From an uncultured Cohaesibacter sp. (GTDB lineage: Bacteria; Pseudomonadota; Alphaproteobacteria; Rhizobiales; Cohaesibacteraceae), in the NCBI RefSeq assembly GCF_963677725.1, contig NZ_OY782507.1, positions 3,656,501-3,720,500 of the forward strand: a DNA stretch of 64,000 nt. Reading direction: 5' to 3'. The position numbers and the translations under genes were made by a program. Under the pieces are notes generated by a model. The model saw only the letters and a program-made list of their open reading frames with translations. It was not told the origin of the DNA and ran no database searches. The first letter of the stretch is position 1. Every line of letters starts with the position of its first letter. This document shows positions 1 to 7,779 of the stretch, piece by piece.

Positions 1-56
1 CTCAAGCCACCTTCAGAATTCGAGACTACCGGGATATTGCCAGTTTCTTTTGCCAT
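1..56 (-). CDS. rpoH: RNA polymerase heat-shock sigma factor, N-terminus only (partial)
   Basis: The first 18 codons of a minus-strand gene are present, starting at the ATG complementary to 54-56; the rest lies outside the window. The peptide MAKETGNIPVV...SEGGL resembles the N-terminus of alphaproteobacterial RpoH, in which a short variable lead is followed by an EGGL motif just before the sigma region. Its position directly downstream of rluD on the same strand is the arrangement known from many alphaproteobacteria and supports the call. With so few residues the identity rests on this motif plus synteny, so it remains tentative. Confidence 0.65.
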   Translation of the reverse strand, partial: MAKETGNIPVVSNSEGGL

Positions 57-178
57 GTAACTCTCGTTCCTCTTGTCCCCCAATTTGGCAGGACAGCATC
101 GTGCAGCCGGGACAGCCTGCACTCAGAATTAATATAGGTCAAATTTGGACAACAACAGGGCCAAAGACGAAAAAAGTT

Positions 179-1201
179 CTACATTTCTTGCAGCGCTTTC
201 ATGACATTCTTCAGATCACTGGGCATTTCGCTTCGAAATTCCAGGACTTCTCCCGTGATCGGATGGGCAAAGCCGAGCAAACCCGCATGGAGGGCTTGAC
301 GTTTGCGTTTCTCGATATGGCGCGCGAGGGTCTCTGGTAATTTGTTGAGTTTCGATTTGAAGCCCTGGCCATATTCCTGATCCCCGATCAGCGGATGACC
401 AATATGGGCCATGTGGACGCGAATCTGATGGGTGCGGCCAGTTTCCAGACGACATTCAACCCGCGAAGCGACAATTTCACCGCCTGAGCCGAACTCTTCC
501 TGCAATTGATAATGCGTGATGGCCTGACGCCCGCCTTCGCGCAGCACCTTTTGTCTGAGGCGATTATGCTGTGAGCGGCCGATCTGAGTGTCGATTGTGC
601 CCTTTCGGTTGCTCAACTGACCCCAGACGAGGGCCTGATAGGCGCGCACCAAAGGCCCGGTGCGTCCATGATCGGCAAATTGTTCGGACAGGCCCTTGTG
701 GGCGGCATCACTCTTGGCGACCACCAGCAGGCCGGAGGTTTCCTTGTCCAGTCGATGGACAATGCCGGGACGGCGCACACCGCCTATGCCCGAAAGGCTC
801 TCACCACAATGATGGATGAGGGCATTGACCAATGTGCCGGTCCAGTTGCCTGCAGCCGGATGCACCACCAGACCTGTCTGCTTGTTGATGACAATCAGAT
901 GGTCATCCTCGAAGACCACGTCAAGCGGGATGTCTTCCCCTTTAGGCGTCGGGTCTTGAGGCGGGGGCAAAGTGACCTTGATGCAATCCCCTGCATTGAC
1001 CCTGTGGTTGGGCTCCTCTATCGTCCGCTCTGGTTGATCGGGCTGGGCAAGGCTGACCTTGCCTTCCTTGATCAGGCTTTTGAAGCGGGAGCGGGAAAAA
1101 CGACCATCCTTGGCGGCAATGATCGCATCAAGGCGTTTGCCGCTTTCATGCTCTTCGACTTCGAAGGTCAGGATTTCATCTACTAGGCTAGAGTCACTCA
1201 T
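179..1201 (-). CDS. rluD: Large-subunit rRNA pseudouridine synthase, RluD/RluA family
   Basis: This 340-residue protein isomerises uridine to pseudouridine in RNA, most likely helix 69 of 23S rRNA as in RluD. An S4-type RNA-binding domain occupies about residues 18-75 and the RluA-type catalytic domain about 90-325. The catalytic motif HRLDKETSGLLV is complete, with Asp152 as the expected nucleophile, and GRTHQIRVH and HPLIGD motifs follow. Length matches the family. The start ATG (complement of 1199-1201) shares its bases with the start of the divergent small membrane protein gene. rpoH lies about 120 bases downstream on the same strand. Which uridines are modified cannot be read from sequence; RluA-family paralogs are the alternative. 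Confidence 0.9.
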   Translation of the reverse strand: MSDSSLVDEILTFEVEEHESGKRLDAIIAAKDGRFSRSRFKSLIKEGKVSLAQPDQPERTIEEPNHRVNAGDCIKVTLPPPQDPTPKGEDIPLDVVFEDDHLIVINKQTGLVVHPAAGNWTGTLVNALIHHCGESLSGIGGVRRPGIVHRLDKETSGLLVVAKSDAAHKGLSEQFADHGRTGPLVRAYQALVWGQLSNRKGTIDTQIGRSQHNRLRQKVLREGGRQAITHYQLQEEFGSGGEIVASRVECRLETGRTHQIRVHMAHIGHPLIGDQEYGQGFKSKLNKLPETLARHIEKRKRQALHAGLLGFAHPITGEVLEFRSEMPSDLKNVMKALQEM

Positions 1202-1574
1202 GGTTCAACAATCTTCCGACCAACAACCGGTCAGCGATGATCCCTTTCAGAGCCCGGAAATGCTGGAAATGCAGCGTAAGATGCGCCGCATTGCTCTTCG
1301 GTCCATTCTGGTGATGGTTATCGGTATTTCGTCCATTATTGGCATTCTTATCTACAAGAGCGTGACCAAGAAGGAAAGTGCCTCGGATGCAGCTCAGCCT
1401 GTAGGAGCGGTTACACACAGCCTGAATGCCGGGGAAAGGATCCGCGAAATGCGGATCGAAAATGGCACTGTTTATTTGTTGGTGGACGGCAAGGGCATGA
1501 CCTCTGTGCTTGAAATAAACAAAAAGGACGGCAGCATTTCCCGCCGTGTCGAATTTATTCCACAGGCACAATGA
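1200..1574 (+). CDS. Small single-pass membrane protein of unknown function
   Basis: A 124-residue protein with an acidic, Gln/Ser-rich N-terminus, a basic stretch (RKMRRIALR), one hydrophobic transmembrane segment at about residues 33-53, and a soluble C-terminal part (70-124) with hydrophobic beta-like strands (GTVYLLVDGKG). Positive residues before the segment predict a cytoplasmic N-terminus and a periplasmic C-terminus. The reading frame continues upstream, but the ATG at 1200 is chosen because longer versions would run deep into rluD. Small proteins of this shape are commonly found divergent from rluD in alphaproteobacteria (I recall a DUF6476-like family but could not check it). The function is unknown. 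A tRNA-Glu gene follows 76 bases downstream. Confidence 0.7.
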   Translation: MVQQSSDQQPVSDDPFQSPEMLEMQRKMRRIALRSILVMVIGISSIIGILIYKSVTKKESASDAAQPVGAVTHSLNAGERIREMRIENGTVYLLVDGKGMTSVLEINKKDGSISRRVEFIPQAQ

Positions 1575-1650
1575 ATATTCACAGGTTCGTCAAAAACCAC
1601 CCTTGCGCTTTGCGACAAAGCCTCATATAAACCGCCTCACCGATTGATGA

Positions 1651-1725
1651 GCGCCCTTCGTCTAGCGGTTAGGACGCCGCCCTTTCACGGCGGTAACACG
1701 GGTTCGAGTCCCGTAGGGCGTGCCA
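1651..1725 (+). tRNA. tRNA-Glu (anticodon TTC)
   Basis: A complete cloverleaf is visible. The acceptor arms GCGCCCT and AGGGCGT pair at seven positions with the first a G-U wobble. The anticodon stem CCGCC/GGCGG flanks the loop CTTTCAC with anticodon TTC. The T arm ACGGG-TTCGAGT-CCCGT is canonical, and the 3' CCA is encoded (1723-1725). A factor-independent terminator follows directly. Confidence 0.97.
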
Positions 1726-1740
1726 ATCGCGTACAAAACT

Positions 1741-1765
1741 AGGCACCTTTTGAGGTGCCTTTTTT
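1741..1765 (+). terminator. Intrinsic terminator after tRNA-Glu
   Basis: Arms AGGCACC (1741-1747) and GGTGCCT (1754-1760) form a 7-bp hairpin followed by five T residues. It sits 15 bases after the tRNA CCA end and would end that transcript. Confidence 0.85.
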
Positions 1766-2035
1766 GTTTGCGGCGCTGGTGCCGTGAACAAGGATCATGC
1801 TCTGATCCAGTTATTCTGATTTCTTTATCCCCAGGACAATCTGTTTCACGAACTCCTACAGGTAAGCCTTTTGCTGAGCTGGGTTTTCACTCGTTAGATT
1901 TTTACGCATGCGTGTGGCCAAAGCTTCTGAATTCATTCCTTGAGAATGCGCTCATCCATGAAATCCATGCGAATGCTTCTACCGGGCAAACCGGTCTTTT
2001 GTTTGCTTACTCATGGCAACTTGCAGGAAGCAGGG

Positions 2036-2125
2036 AATGGGATTAGAAAGCAATTGAAATATTACAATGCCAAGTGTCCTCATTCAGCGCTTGACCGAAT
2101 GATGCTGGATCAGGTCTATTTCTAA
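2036..2125 (+). pseudogene. Remnant of an IS3-type transposase C-terminus
   Basis: About 28 codons ending in a stop encode a peptide with KYYNAKCPHSALDRM and DQVYF. This resembles the conserved tail of IS3-family OrfB / rve integrases, where YN..RPHSALG..TP...Y precedes the stop. No upstream DDE catalytic core is visible in any frame, so this is a fragment only. It lies 310 bases after tRNA-Glu and just before two surface-modification genes, suggesting an old insertion at this locus. The match rests on a short motif. Confidence 0.45.
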
Positions 2126-2179
2126 CTGTAATTCCGCTGGATATCGTGGCGCGAAATCAGGCCCGTGCCTGTTGTTAAG

Positions 2180-2194
2180 ACAGCTTAAAGCTGT
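2180..2194. repeat. 15-base palindrome upstream of the 2248 gene
   Basis: ACAGCTT-A-AAGCTGT is a perfect palindrome with 7-base arms, centred 61 bases before the ATG at 2248. Size and position fit an operator or a short transcript hairpin; no T-run follows. Confidence 0.35.
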
Positions 2195-2247
2195 TCAGTT
2201 TTCGCGAGCCACTTCTAATCTCCAATACCTCCAAGGAGGGAGCTGCC

Positions 2248-3093
2248 ATGTTAATATGCTTCGTCCACAATAATGAGACAGATCGTCTCCAAACCCTTGT
2301 TCCCAATATACAAAAGCTTGCGCACTCTCTCGCAGGCATCGGAGAGGAATGCAGGATAGTTGATGTTGGTCCCGATGTGTCGGGGATGAAGGAACTGGCC
2401 AACTCTGTGGGGTTGCGGCACAAACTGATGCGTGCCTTGGGCTTTTCGTTGACCGTTTACCGCACTCTGCGGAAAGATCCCGAATGCTCCTTTTTTCAGG
2501 CAAACAAAAAATTTGTATCCGCTCTGAATTACTACGGCTTGAAATATACCAGAAGCATCGCCGTTGAGCAGGAAGTCTATTACGCCCACAGATATTGCTG
2601 GGATCTCTCTGCCAAGGCCCAAGAAGATGTATTGGTGCTTGAGAGTGATATAGTTTTCGATGCCGCCAGCATTGACCTGGTGAAACAAACAATCCGCTTT
2701 TTACGTGATCAAGCGTCGGATGATGCCTTTTATGTCAACTTGGCTGTTGGCTGCGTCGATGATGATAAAATCAATGACATGTGGCAATTCTCACCGGAGC
2801 ATCTCGTCAGCCGATATCAGATTGAAGCTTCGCCTCCCATTGAGATACTTCAGCCGCCTGTGCTTGTGACAGATTGTGTTGCCGGCTATTTCATGTCCTA
2901 TTCCTTTGCAGATGAACTGCAAAAGACGATCCGCAGCCATATGAATCCTGTTTTGCCACCGGATTGGGTTTTGGATTATTTCGCGCAGTTGAATACGAAA
3001 CTTAATCATGCAAAGTGCTTCTTTGTTCGCCCTTGTCCCTTCAGTCAAGGTTCAGCGACGGGCATCTACCAGTCATCCATTGAGGGACGTTAG
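2248..3093 (+). CDS. Putative glycosyltransferase-like protein, unknown function
   Basis: A 281-residue protein without signal peptide or membrane segment, preceded by a strong ribosome-binding site (AAGGAGGG, nine bases before the ATG). The segment VLVLESDIVFD (about residues 129-139) follows a hydrophobic strand and resembles the acidic metal/nucleotide-sugar motif of GT-A-fold or family-25-like glycosyltransferases. LPPDWVLDYF near residue 230 recalls acceptor-side motifs. I do not recognise the exact family, so the assignment is weak. The methyltransferase-like gene at 3100 begins six bases after its stop, so the two form an operon probably concerned with a surface glycan or glycolipid. 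Both lie next to a transposase remnant, so horizontal acquisition is possible. Confidence 0.4.
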   Translation: MLICFVHNNETDRLQTLVPNIQKLAHSLAGIGEECRIVDVGPDVSGMKELANSVGLRHKLMRALGFSLTVYRTLRKDPECSFFQANKKFVSALNYYGLKYTRSIAVEQEVYYAHRYCWDLSAKAQEDVLVLESDIVFDAASIDLVKQTIRFLRDQASDDAFYVNLAVGCVDDDKINDMWQFSPEHLVSRYQIEASPPIEILQPPVLVTDCVAGYFMSYSFADELQKTIRSHMNPVLPPDWVLDYFAQLNTKLNHAKCFFVRPCPFSQGSATGIYQSSIEGR

Positions 3094-3099
3094 AAGGAA

Positions 3100-3927
3100 A
3101 TGGCAAATCGCACGAAGTCTATCGGTCGGCATTTGAGAAAAATCTTTGGTTTGCAATCCAAGGAGGATCTGGCCCGAGAAGCTGCCAAACGGCAATGGAA
3201 GAAAGACATTGTTGTTGCCGCGCAGTGGGTCCAGCCACTGGTTGAATTGCTCAGACCTGTCTCGGTTGAAGGGTGCGAGTTGATCCGAATCGGGAACGAG
3301 GCTGGCGATGGGGGCTATGTGTGTGCGGATCCAAAAGGGCGGGTCGATGCTGCCTATTCGCTTGGAATCAGCGACGAAGTCAGCTGGGACGAAGACATCG
3401 TTTCCATGAGCATCCCCGTCTATCAGTTTGATTGCACCATCGCAGAAGGCCCAATGAAGCATGAGTTGGTGACCTTTTACAAAGAATGCCTGGGGACGTT
3501 CAATGGCAAGAAAGTCACTTCTATTGAAGAGGCACTCGTGCGCCATGATCATCTGGACAATGACCGGTTGTTCCTGAAAATGGATATTGAGGGCGGTGAA
3601 TGGTCAATCCTAGACTATATCGCCGAACAGGATCACCCCAATTTCTGGCAGATTGCATGCGAATTTCATGACTTATGCAACCCGAACGTGATGATGCGTT
3701 TCTTCGAGTTAATGAAGAAGCTATCGGTGCATTATTATGTGATCCATGTGCATGCCAACAATGCGGGCAAAATGAAGCCGATCGGGGAGGTGGAGTTTCC
3801 TGAGTTGCTGGAAGTCACATTCTTGCGTCGTGATGGGCGGGCGGCCCAGCCATGCAGCGTGAGGCGCGATTTGGATCATCCGAATGTGCCGAATAACCGG
3901 GATTTGTCTACCGAGCATCTCTGGTAA
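3100..3927 (+). CDS. FkbM-like SAM-dependent methyltransferase
   Basis: A 275-residue soluble protein. LFLKMDIEGGEWSIL (about residues 152-167) matches the conserved acidic motif of FkbM-type methyltransferases (typically LKIDVEGxExxVL), which O-methylate sugars and other hydroxylated products. A degenerate SAM-binding region (AYSLGISDEVSWDED) lies around residues 85-100, and a basic N-terminal stretch precedes the domain. It is six bases downstream of the putative glycosyltransferase, so the pair is probably co-transcribed and acts on the same glycan. The substrate is unknown. No terminator is obvious in the 125 bases to the end of choV on the other strand. Confidence 0.55.
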   Translation: MANRTKSIGRHLRKIFGLQSKEDLAREAAKRQWKKDIVVAAQWVQPLVELLRPVSVEGCELIRIGNEAGDGGYVCADPKGRVDAAYSLGISDEVSWDEDIVSMSIPVYQFDCTIAEGPMKHELVTFYKECLGTFNGKKVTSIEEALVRHDHLDNDRLFLKMDIEGGEWSILDYIAEQDHPNFWQIACEFHDLCNPNVMMRFFELMKKLSVHYYVIHVHANNAGKMKPIGEVEFPELLEVTFLRRDGRAAQPCSVRRDLDHPNVPNNRDLSTEHLW

Positions 3928-4052
3928 AGTCGCCGGATTTGGTGTCCTTCTGTAGGCCGTGAGCTTGTTTGGCTTTTGGGTTCAGGGCATTGCCGGTCGG
4001 GGATGGGGAGATCGCTGCTTGGCGAGGCCGTGTCGTACGGATTACCAAGGGG

Positions 4053-5108
4053 TCAATTTCCCGAATGCTCCCCTTCATCTCCCAGATGGCCTGCAAGGAA
4101 TCTCAGCACTTTCGTGGACGTCAATTGGCCTACCAATTCCCCCTGCTTGAGGACGCCGATGGGGCCTTTGGCATTTGCCAGCGTGTCGAGCATATCGGCC
4201 AGAAGGGTCTCTGCCGGAACGGTTTCGTCGTAGCTGTCTGACAGCGGTTTGTTCATGGCGTCACTGGCGCGCAAAATCGCCAGAGGGTTCATGTGGGCCA
4301 CAAAATCCGCGACATACCGGTCGGCAGGCCGGGAGAAAATCTCGCGTGGGGTGCCAATCTGGGAGATGTGACCGCCTTCGAGAATGGCGATGCGATTGCC
4401 CAGTTTGAAGGCTTCATCAAGATCATGACTGACAAACAGGATGGTGCGTTGCAGCTTTTCCTGAAGGTCGAGCAATTCATCCTGCAATCTGCTGCGGATC
4501 AATGGATCGAGCGCAGAAAAAGGCTCATCCATCAGCAGGATTGGGGCGTCTGTCGCAAAGGCGCGGGCAAGGCCGACGCGCTGCTGCATGCCGCCAGACA
4601 ATTCCGAGACCTGACTGTCGGCCCAGTCTTCAAGGCCCACTAGGGCCAGTTGTTCTATGGCCTTTTCCTTGCGCTGTCTTTTCGGGACGCCGGACAGTTC
4701 CAACCCCAATGCGACATTTTCAACCACGGTGCGCCAAGGCAGCAAACCAAATTGCTGGAAAACCATGGCGATGCGGTCGTTGCGGATATGGCGTAACTCT
4801 TTGGGCGATGCGGCGGTGACATTGATGGTGTCGCCTCCATCATCTTCCACATGCACCGCGCCACGCGCGACGGGGTTGAGGCCATTGACTGCGCGCAGCA
4901 AAGTCGATTTGCCGGAGCCGGACAGGCCCATCAGCACAAAGATTTCACCCTGCTGAACCTCAAAGGAGCAATCATGAACGCCCATGACCTGATCGGTCTG
5001 TTCCTGAATGCTGTTGCGATCCAGCCCTTGATCCATCAATGGCAAGGCAAGCTCTGGTTTGTCGCCAAAGACGATGGAGACATTGTCGAATTTGATGGCC
5101 GTCGTCAT
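4053..5108 (-). CDS. choV: Choline/betaine ABC transporter, ATP-binding subunit
   Basis: This 351-residue ATPase energises choline import with ChoW and ChoX. It carries Walker A GLSGSGKST (about residues 61-69), Q-loop (VFQQFGLLPW), signature LSGGMQQR, Walker B ILLMDEPFSALD and switch histidine (FVSHDLDEA). The long N-terminal part before the core and the shortened C-terminal region are as in the ProV/OpuAA/ChoV quaternary-amine group. The start overlaps the choW stop by four bases (ATGA), so the two are translationally coupled. The cho genes are divergent from betIBA, which makes choline the likely substrate; glycine betaine or proline betaine cannot be excluded from sequence. Confidence 0.88.
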   Translation of the reverse strand: MTTAIKFDNVSIVFGDKPELALPLMDQGLDRNSIQEQTDQVMGVHDCSFEVQQGEIFVLMGLSGSGKSTLLRAVNGLNPVARGAVHVEDDGGDTINVTAASPKELRHIRNDRIAMVFQQFGLLPWRTVVENVALGLELSGVPKRQRKEKAIEQLALVGLEDWADSQVSELSGGMQQRVGLARAFATDAPILLMDEPFSALDPLIRSRLQDELLDLQEKLQRTILFVSHDLDEAFKLGNRIAILEGGHISQIGTPREIFSRPADRYVADFVAHMNPLAILRASDAMNKPLSDSYDETVPAETLLADMLDTLANAKGPIGVLKQGELVGQLTSTKVLRFLAGHLGDEGEHSGN

Positions 5109-5941
5109 TGGTCACTTTTCCTATGCAACATGCGATCGAGAATGATGGCGACAACGACGATGATGAAGCCGCTTTCAAAGCCAAGGCTGGTATTGACCTG
5201 ATTGAGGGCGCGCACCACCGGTACACCCAGCCCGTCAGCGCCAACCAAAGCAGCGATGACAACCATGGACAGCGCCAGCATGATGGTTTGGTTAAGGCCT
5301 GCCATGATTTGAGGCATGGCGTAGGGGATTTCTGCCTTGAACAGCACATCGCGATTGGAGCCACCAAAGGCGCGGACCGCTTCGGTCAGGCTATCCGGTG
5401 TCGAGGATATGCCCAGCTGGGTCAACCGAATGGGTGCGGGCAGAACAAAGACGACCGTCGAGATCAGGCCGGGCACCATGCCGATGCCGAAAAAGACAAT
5501 CGCCGGGATCAGATAAACAAAGGTAGGCAGGGTCTGCATCAAGTCGAGGATGGGGCGCAGCACCGCATAAAATTTCGGCCTATGGGCGGCCATGATGCCG
5601 ATGGGAACGCCGATTGCCATGCAGACTGCGCAGGAGGTGAGAACAAGGGTCAGGCTCTCGGTCGTCTCTTGCCAGTATCCCTGATTGAGAATGAAGAGAA
5701 AGCCAAGCGCTACCAGCAAGCAGGTTTTCCAGCTGCGTTGGAAAAGCCATGTCAGAGCCACGAAAATGGCGATGACGATGAGAGGGTGGGGCGCGTTCAG
5801 CAGCCAGAGGATGGAATCGATAACAGTTTCAAGGAAAAGAGAGAGAATATCGAGAGCCCCTTCGGCATGGGTGCGTACCCATTCAAAAAGCGCGCTTGCG
5901 ACATCGCCGACAGGGATTTTATGCTCATAGAGCCATTCCAC
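5105..5941 (-). CDS. choW: Choline/betaine ABC transporter, permease subunit
   Basis: A 278-residue inner-membrane protein with about six to seven hydrophobic segments, homologous in pattern to ProW/OpuAB. The binding-protein-dependent permease signature region is present around SLTEAVRAFGGSNRDVLFKAEIPYAMPQIMAGL, read as the EAA loop that contacts the ATPase. The gene overlaps choV by four bases and lies 137 bases after choX, separated from it by a hairpin. Length is usual for the family. Confidence 0.88.
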   Translation of the reverse strand: MEWLYEHKIPVGDVASALFEWVRTHAEGALDILSLFLETVIDSILWLLNAPHPLIVIAIFVALTWLFQRSWKTCLLVALGFLFILNQGYWQETTESLTLVLTSCAVCMAIGVPIGIMAAHRPKFYAVLRPILDLMQTLPTFVYLIPAIVFFGIGMVPGLISTVVFVLPAPIRLTQLGISSTPDSLTEAVRAFGGSNRDVLFKAEIPYAMPQIMAGLNQTIMLALSMVVIAALVGADGLGVPVVRALNQVNTSLGFESGFIIVVVAIILDRMLHRKSDQ

Positions 5942-6042
5942 AACAACGGTTCCTTTGTGCGGTGGGCGGATGGATCGGAGGCGATCCTGAGAGCTCTAGC
6001 CTTGACAGGCGAACTCTCATGGATCTCCGATCTCACGTGAAA

Positions 6043-6063
6043 AGCCCCGCATGGAGCGGGGCT
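6043..6063 (-). terminator. Hairpin between choX and choW, partial terminator/attenuator
   Basis: Arms AGCCCCGC and GCGGGGCT (loop of five) form an 8-bp GC-rich stem; read on the minus strand it is followed by TTTT. It lies after the choX stop and before choW. Its position fits either partial termination or 3'-end stabilisation giving more binding protein than membrane subunits, which is inference. Confidence 0.6.
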
Positions 6064-6078
6064 CGGTCGTGACCTGAA

Positions 6079-6999
6079 TCAGAGGCCGAGTGCTGATTTT
6101 ACAGCAGGTAGTCCGTCTTTACCATCCTGAGTTTTGACACCATCGAGCCAACCATCGAGGACGGCCGGATTGGCCTTCAGCCACTCTGCGGCAGCATCTT
6201 CGGCTTTTTTGCCGTCATTGAGGATGGCGCCCATGATTTCGTTCTCCATGGCCAGAGTGAATTCAAGATTGGTCAGCAGTTTGCCAACATTGGGGCATTC
6301 GGCGACATAACCTGCGCGCACGTTGGTATAGACCGTTGCGCCACCAAAGTTCGGGCCAAAATAGTCATCACCACCCGAGAGATAGGTGAGATCAAAGTTG
6401 GCATTCATCGGATGAGGTTCCCAGCCAAGAAAGACGATCGGCTTGTCACGTTTGCTCAGGCGGCCAACCTGGCTGAGCATGCCTTGCTCGGAGCTTTCGC
6501 GGACTTTGAAATCCTTGAGACCAAAAGCATCCTTCTCGATCATGTCTATGATCAGGCGGTTGCCATCATTGCCCGGCTCGATGCCGTAGATGGTGCCTTT
6601 CAATTCGTCAGAGAATTTGGCGATGGAGGCAAAGTCTTTAATGCCAAGCTTGGCGCCAGCTGCGTTGGTCGCAAGGGTATATTTCGCGCCTTTGAGATTG
6701 GCGCGAACCGTCTCGACCGTGCCTTTTTCGCGGTAAGGTTTGATGTCGGCTTCCATGGTTGGCATCCAGTTGCCAAGGAAAATGTCGACATCGCCTTCCT
6801 GCAAAGACACATAGGTCACTGGCACGGACAGGACACGGGTATCGGTCTTGTAACCAAGTGCATTCAGTACCGTCGACGTGGTCGCGGTGGTGGCCGTGAT
6901 GTCTGTCCAACCGACATCGGAAAATGTCACAGTTGAGCAATCGGCAAAGGCTGAAGCAGTGGAAAGTGCGAAGAGTGATGCGGCGACGGCCAGTTTCAT
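6079..6999 (-). CDS. choX: Choline ABC transporter, periplasmic binding protein
   Basis: A 306-residue protein starting with a clear Sec signal peptide (MKLAVAASLFALSTASAFA, cleavage before DCS). The mature part has the OpuAC-like type-II binding fold: DVGWTDITATTATTSTVLNALGY near the N-terminus is the typical quaternary-amine binder opening, and GNWMPTM, EPGNDGN and FLGWEPHPMN follow in order; tryptophan-rich segments of this kind form the aromatic cage for choline. The ChoX identity rather than a betaine binder is inferred from the divergent betIBA. The promoter region contains a 28-base palindrome. An attenuator-like hairpin separates it from choW. Confidence 0.88.
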   Translation of the reverse strand: MKLAVAASLFALSTASAFADCSTVTFSDVGWTDITATTATTSTVLNALGYKTDTRVLSVPVTYVSLQEGDVDIFLGNWMPTMEADIKPYREKGTVETVRANLKGAKYTLATNAAGAKLGIKDFASIAKFSDELKGTIYGIEPGNDGNRLIIDMIEKDAFGLKDFKVRESSEQGMLSQVGRLSKRDKPIVFLGWEPHPMNANFDLTYLSGGDDYFGPNFGGATVYTNVRAGYVAECPNVGKLLTNLEFTLAMENEIMGAILNDGKKAEDAAAEWLKANPAVLDGWLDGVKTQDGKDGLPAVKSALGL

Positions 7000-7040
7000 G
7001 GAAGGTCTCGCTTTCAGTTCTGTAGAAGTGTCTATTGATA

Positions 7041-7068
7041 GTTATTGATTGACTAGTTAATAAATAAC
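7041..7068. promoter_or_regulatory. Probable BetI operator between choX and betI
   Basis: A 28-base near-perfect palindrome (24 of 28 positions symmetric) starts GTTATTGATTGA, is centred on CTAG and ends TTAATAAATAAC. The inner TTGATTGA...TTAATAAA resembles the choline-responsive BetI sites I know from other proteobacteria. It lies 41 bases upstream of choX and 36 bases upstream of betI, where it could control both transcription units. Confidence 0.75.
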
Positions 7069-7104
7069 AGGCTACAAGAAATTTGCAACCCACTTTGCAG
7101 GATA

Positions 7105-7773
7105 ATGAATTTGGTCAGGAAAAGCGAACAGGAAAGACGGGCGGAACTGATTGCTGCAACGATACGCGAAGTTGCCGCAGTTGGGTCGCTGAACGTGACA
7201 ACCAGTCAGATTGCCAAAAGTGCCGGTGTGTCATCAGGTCTCGCTTTCCATTATTTCAAGGACAAGAATAGCCTGTTTCTGGCAGCGATGCGCGATCTGC
7301 TTGCGCGTTATGGACGGGAAGTGCGGCGTGGTTTGTCTGAAACCCAGTTGCCGCAAGAGCGTCTTGCCAGTATCGCGCGGGCCAGTTTCAGCTCGCACAA
7401 TTTCACCAAGGAAACCATTCAGGCTTGGCTGATCTTCTATTCGCTTTCCTTGCGATCAAGCGAGGCACGGCGGTTGCTCTATATCTATCAGAGGCGGCTG
7501 CACAGCAATCTGGTGTATAATCTGCGCCCTTTGATCGGGGAGGTCGCTCCCGATGTTGCCCGGCGCATTGCTGGCCTGATTGATGGTCTTTATTTGCGCT
7601 ATGCGCTGGATCCGTCGTTGGACGACAATGAATCTGCCTCTGACCATATCATGCGTGCGATTGCTGCTGAATGCACCGAAATTCGTGAAAATGAGGAGAT
7701 ATCCATCGATGAGGCTGACCCAAGCCCGATGGCTCCCATTGCCAACCCCGCCTTGGTCGGGGGACAGGAGTAG
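7105..7773 (+). CDS. betI: Choline-responsive TetR-family repressor
   Basis: A 222-residue TetR/AcrR-type regulator. The N-terminal helix-turn-helix (about residues 12-58) contains TTSQIAKSAGVSSGLAFHYFKDK, and the C-terminal ligand/dimer domain is all-helical. Identity as BetI follows from position at the head of betI-betB-betA, the divergent choline transporter and the palindrome just upstream. In known systems BetI represses the bet and transport genes until choline binds. The ribosome-binding site is weak (GCAGGAT). betB starts six bases after the stop. A C-terminal extension rich in acidic residues and proline (about 200-222) is slightly longer than in E. coli BetI. Confidence 0.85.
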   Translation: MNLVRKSEQERRAELIAATIREVAAVGSLNVTTSQIAKSAGVSSGLAFHYFKDKNSLFLAAMRDLLARYGREVRRGLSETQLPQERLASIARASFSSHNFTKETIQAWLIFYSLSLRSSEARRLLYIYQRRLHSNLVYNLRPLIGEVAPDVARRIAGLIDGLYLRYALDPSLDDNESASDHIMRAIAAECTEIRENEEISIDEADPSPMAPIANPALVGGQE

Positions 7774-7779
7774 ACTTAC

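Larger units (their letters stand above)
1766..2247. other. 482-base gap without an intact gene
   Basis: Short frames in this stretch show no gene-like composition. The only recognisable protein signal is the transposase tail at 2036-2125; a 15-base palindrome at 2180-2194 lies upstream of the next gene. The base composition is more AT-rich than the flanking genes, which fits decayed mobile DNA inserted behind the tRNA. Confidence 0.5.

Noticed and set aside
571..1186. Long plus-strand frames opposite rluD
   Set aside because: They are antisense shadows of a conserved gene; no ribosome-binding sites or family similarity.
1651..4052. Integrated island with attachment repeats at tRNA-Glu
   Set aside because: No second copy of the tRNA 3' end and no integrase were seen; only a transposase tail remains.
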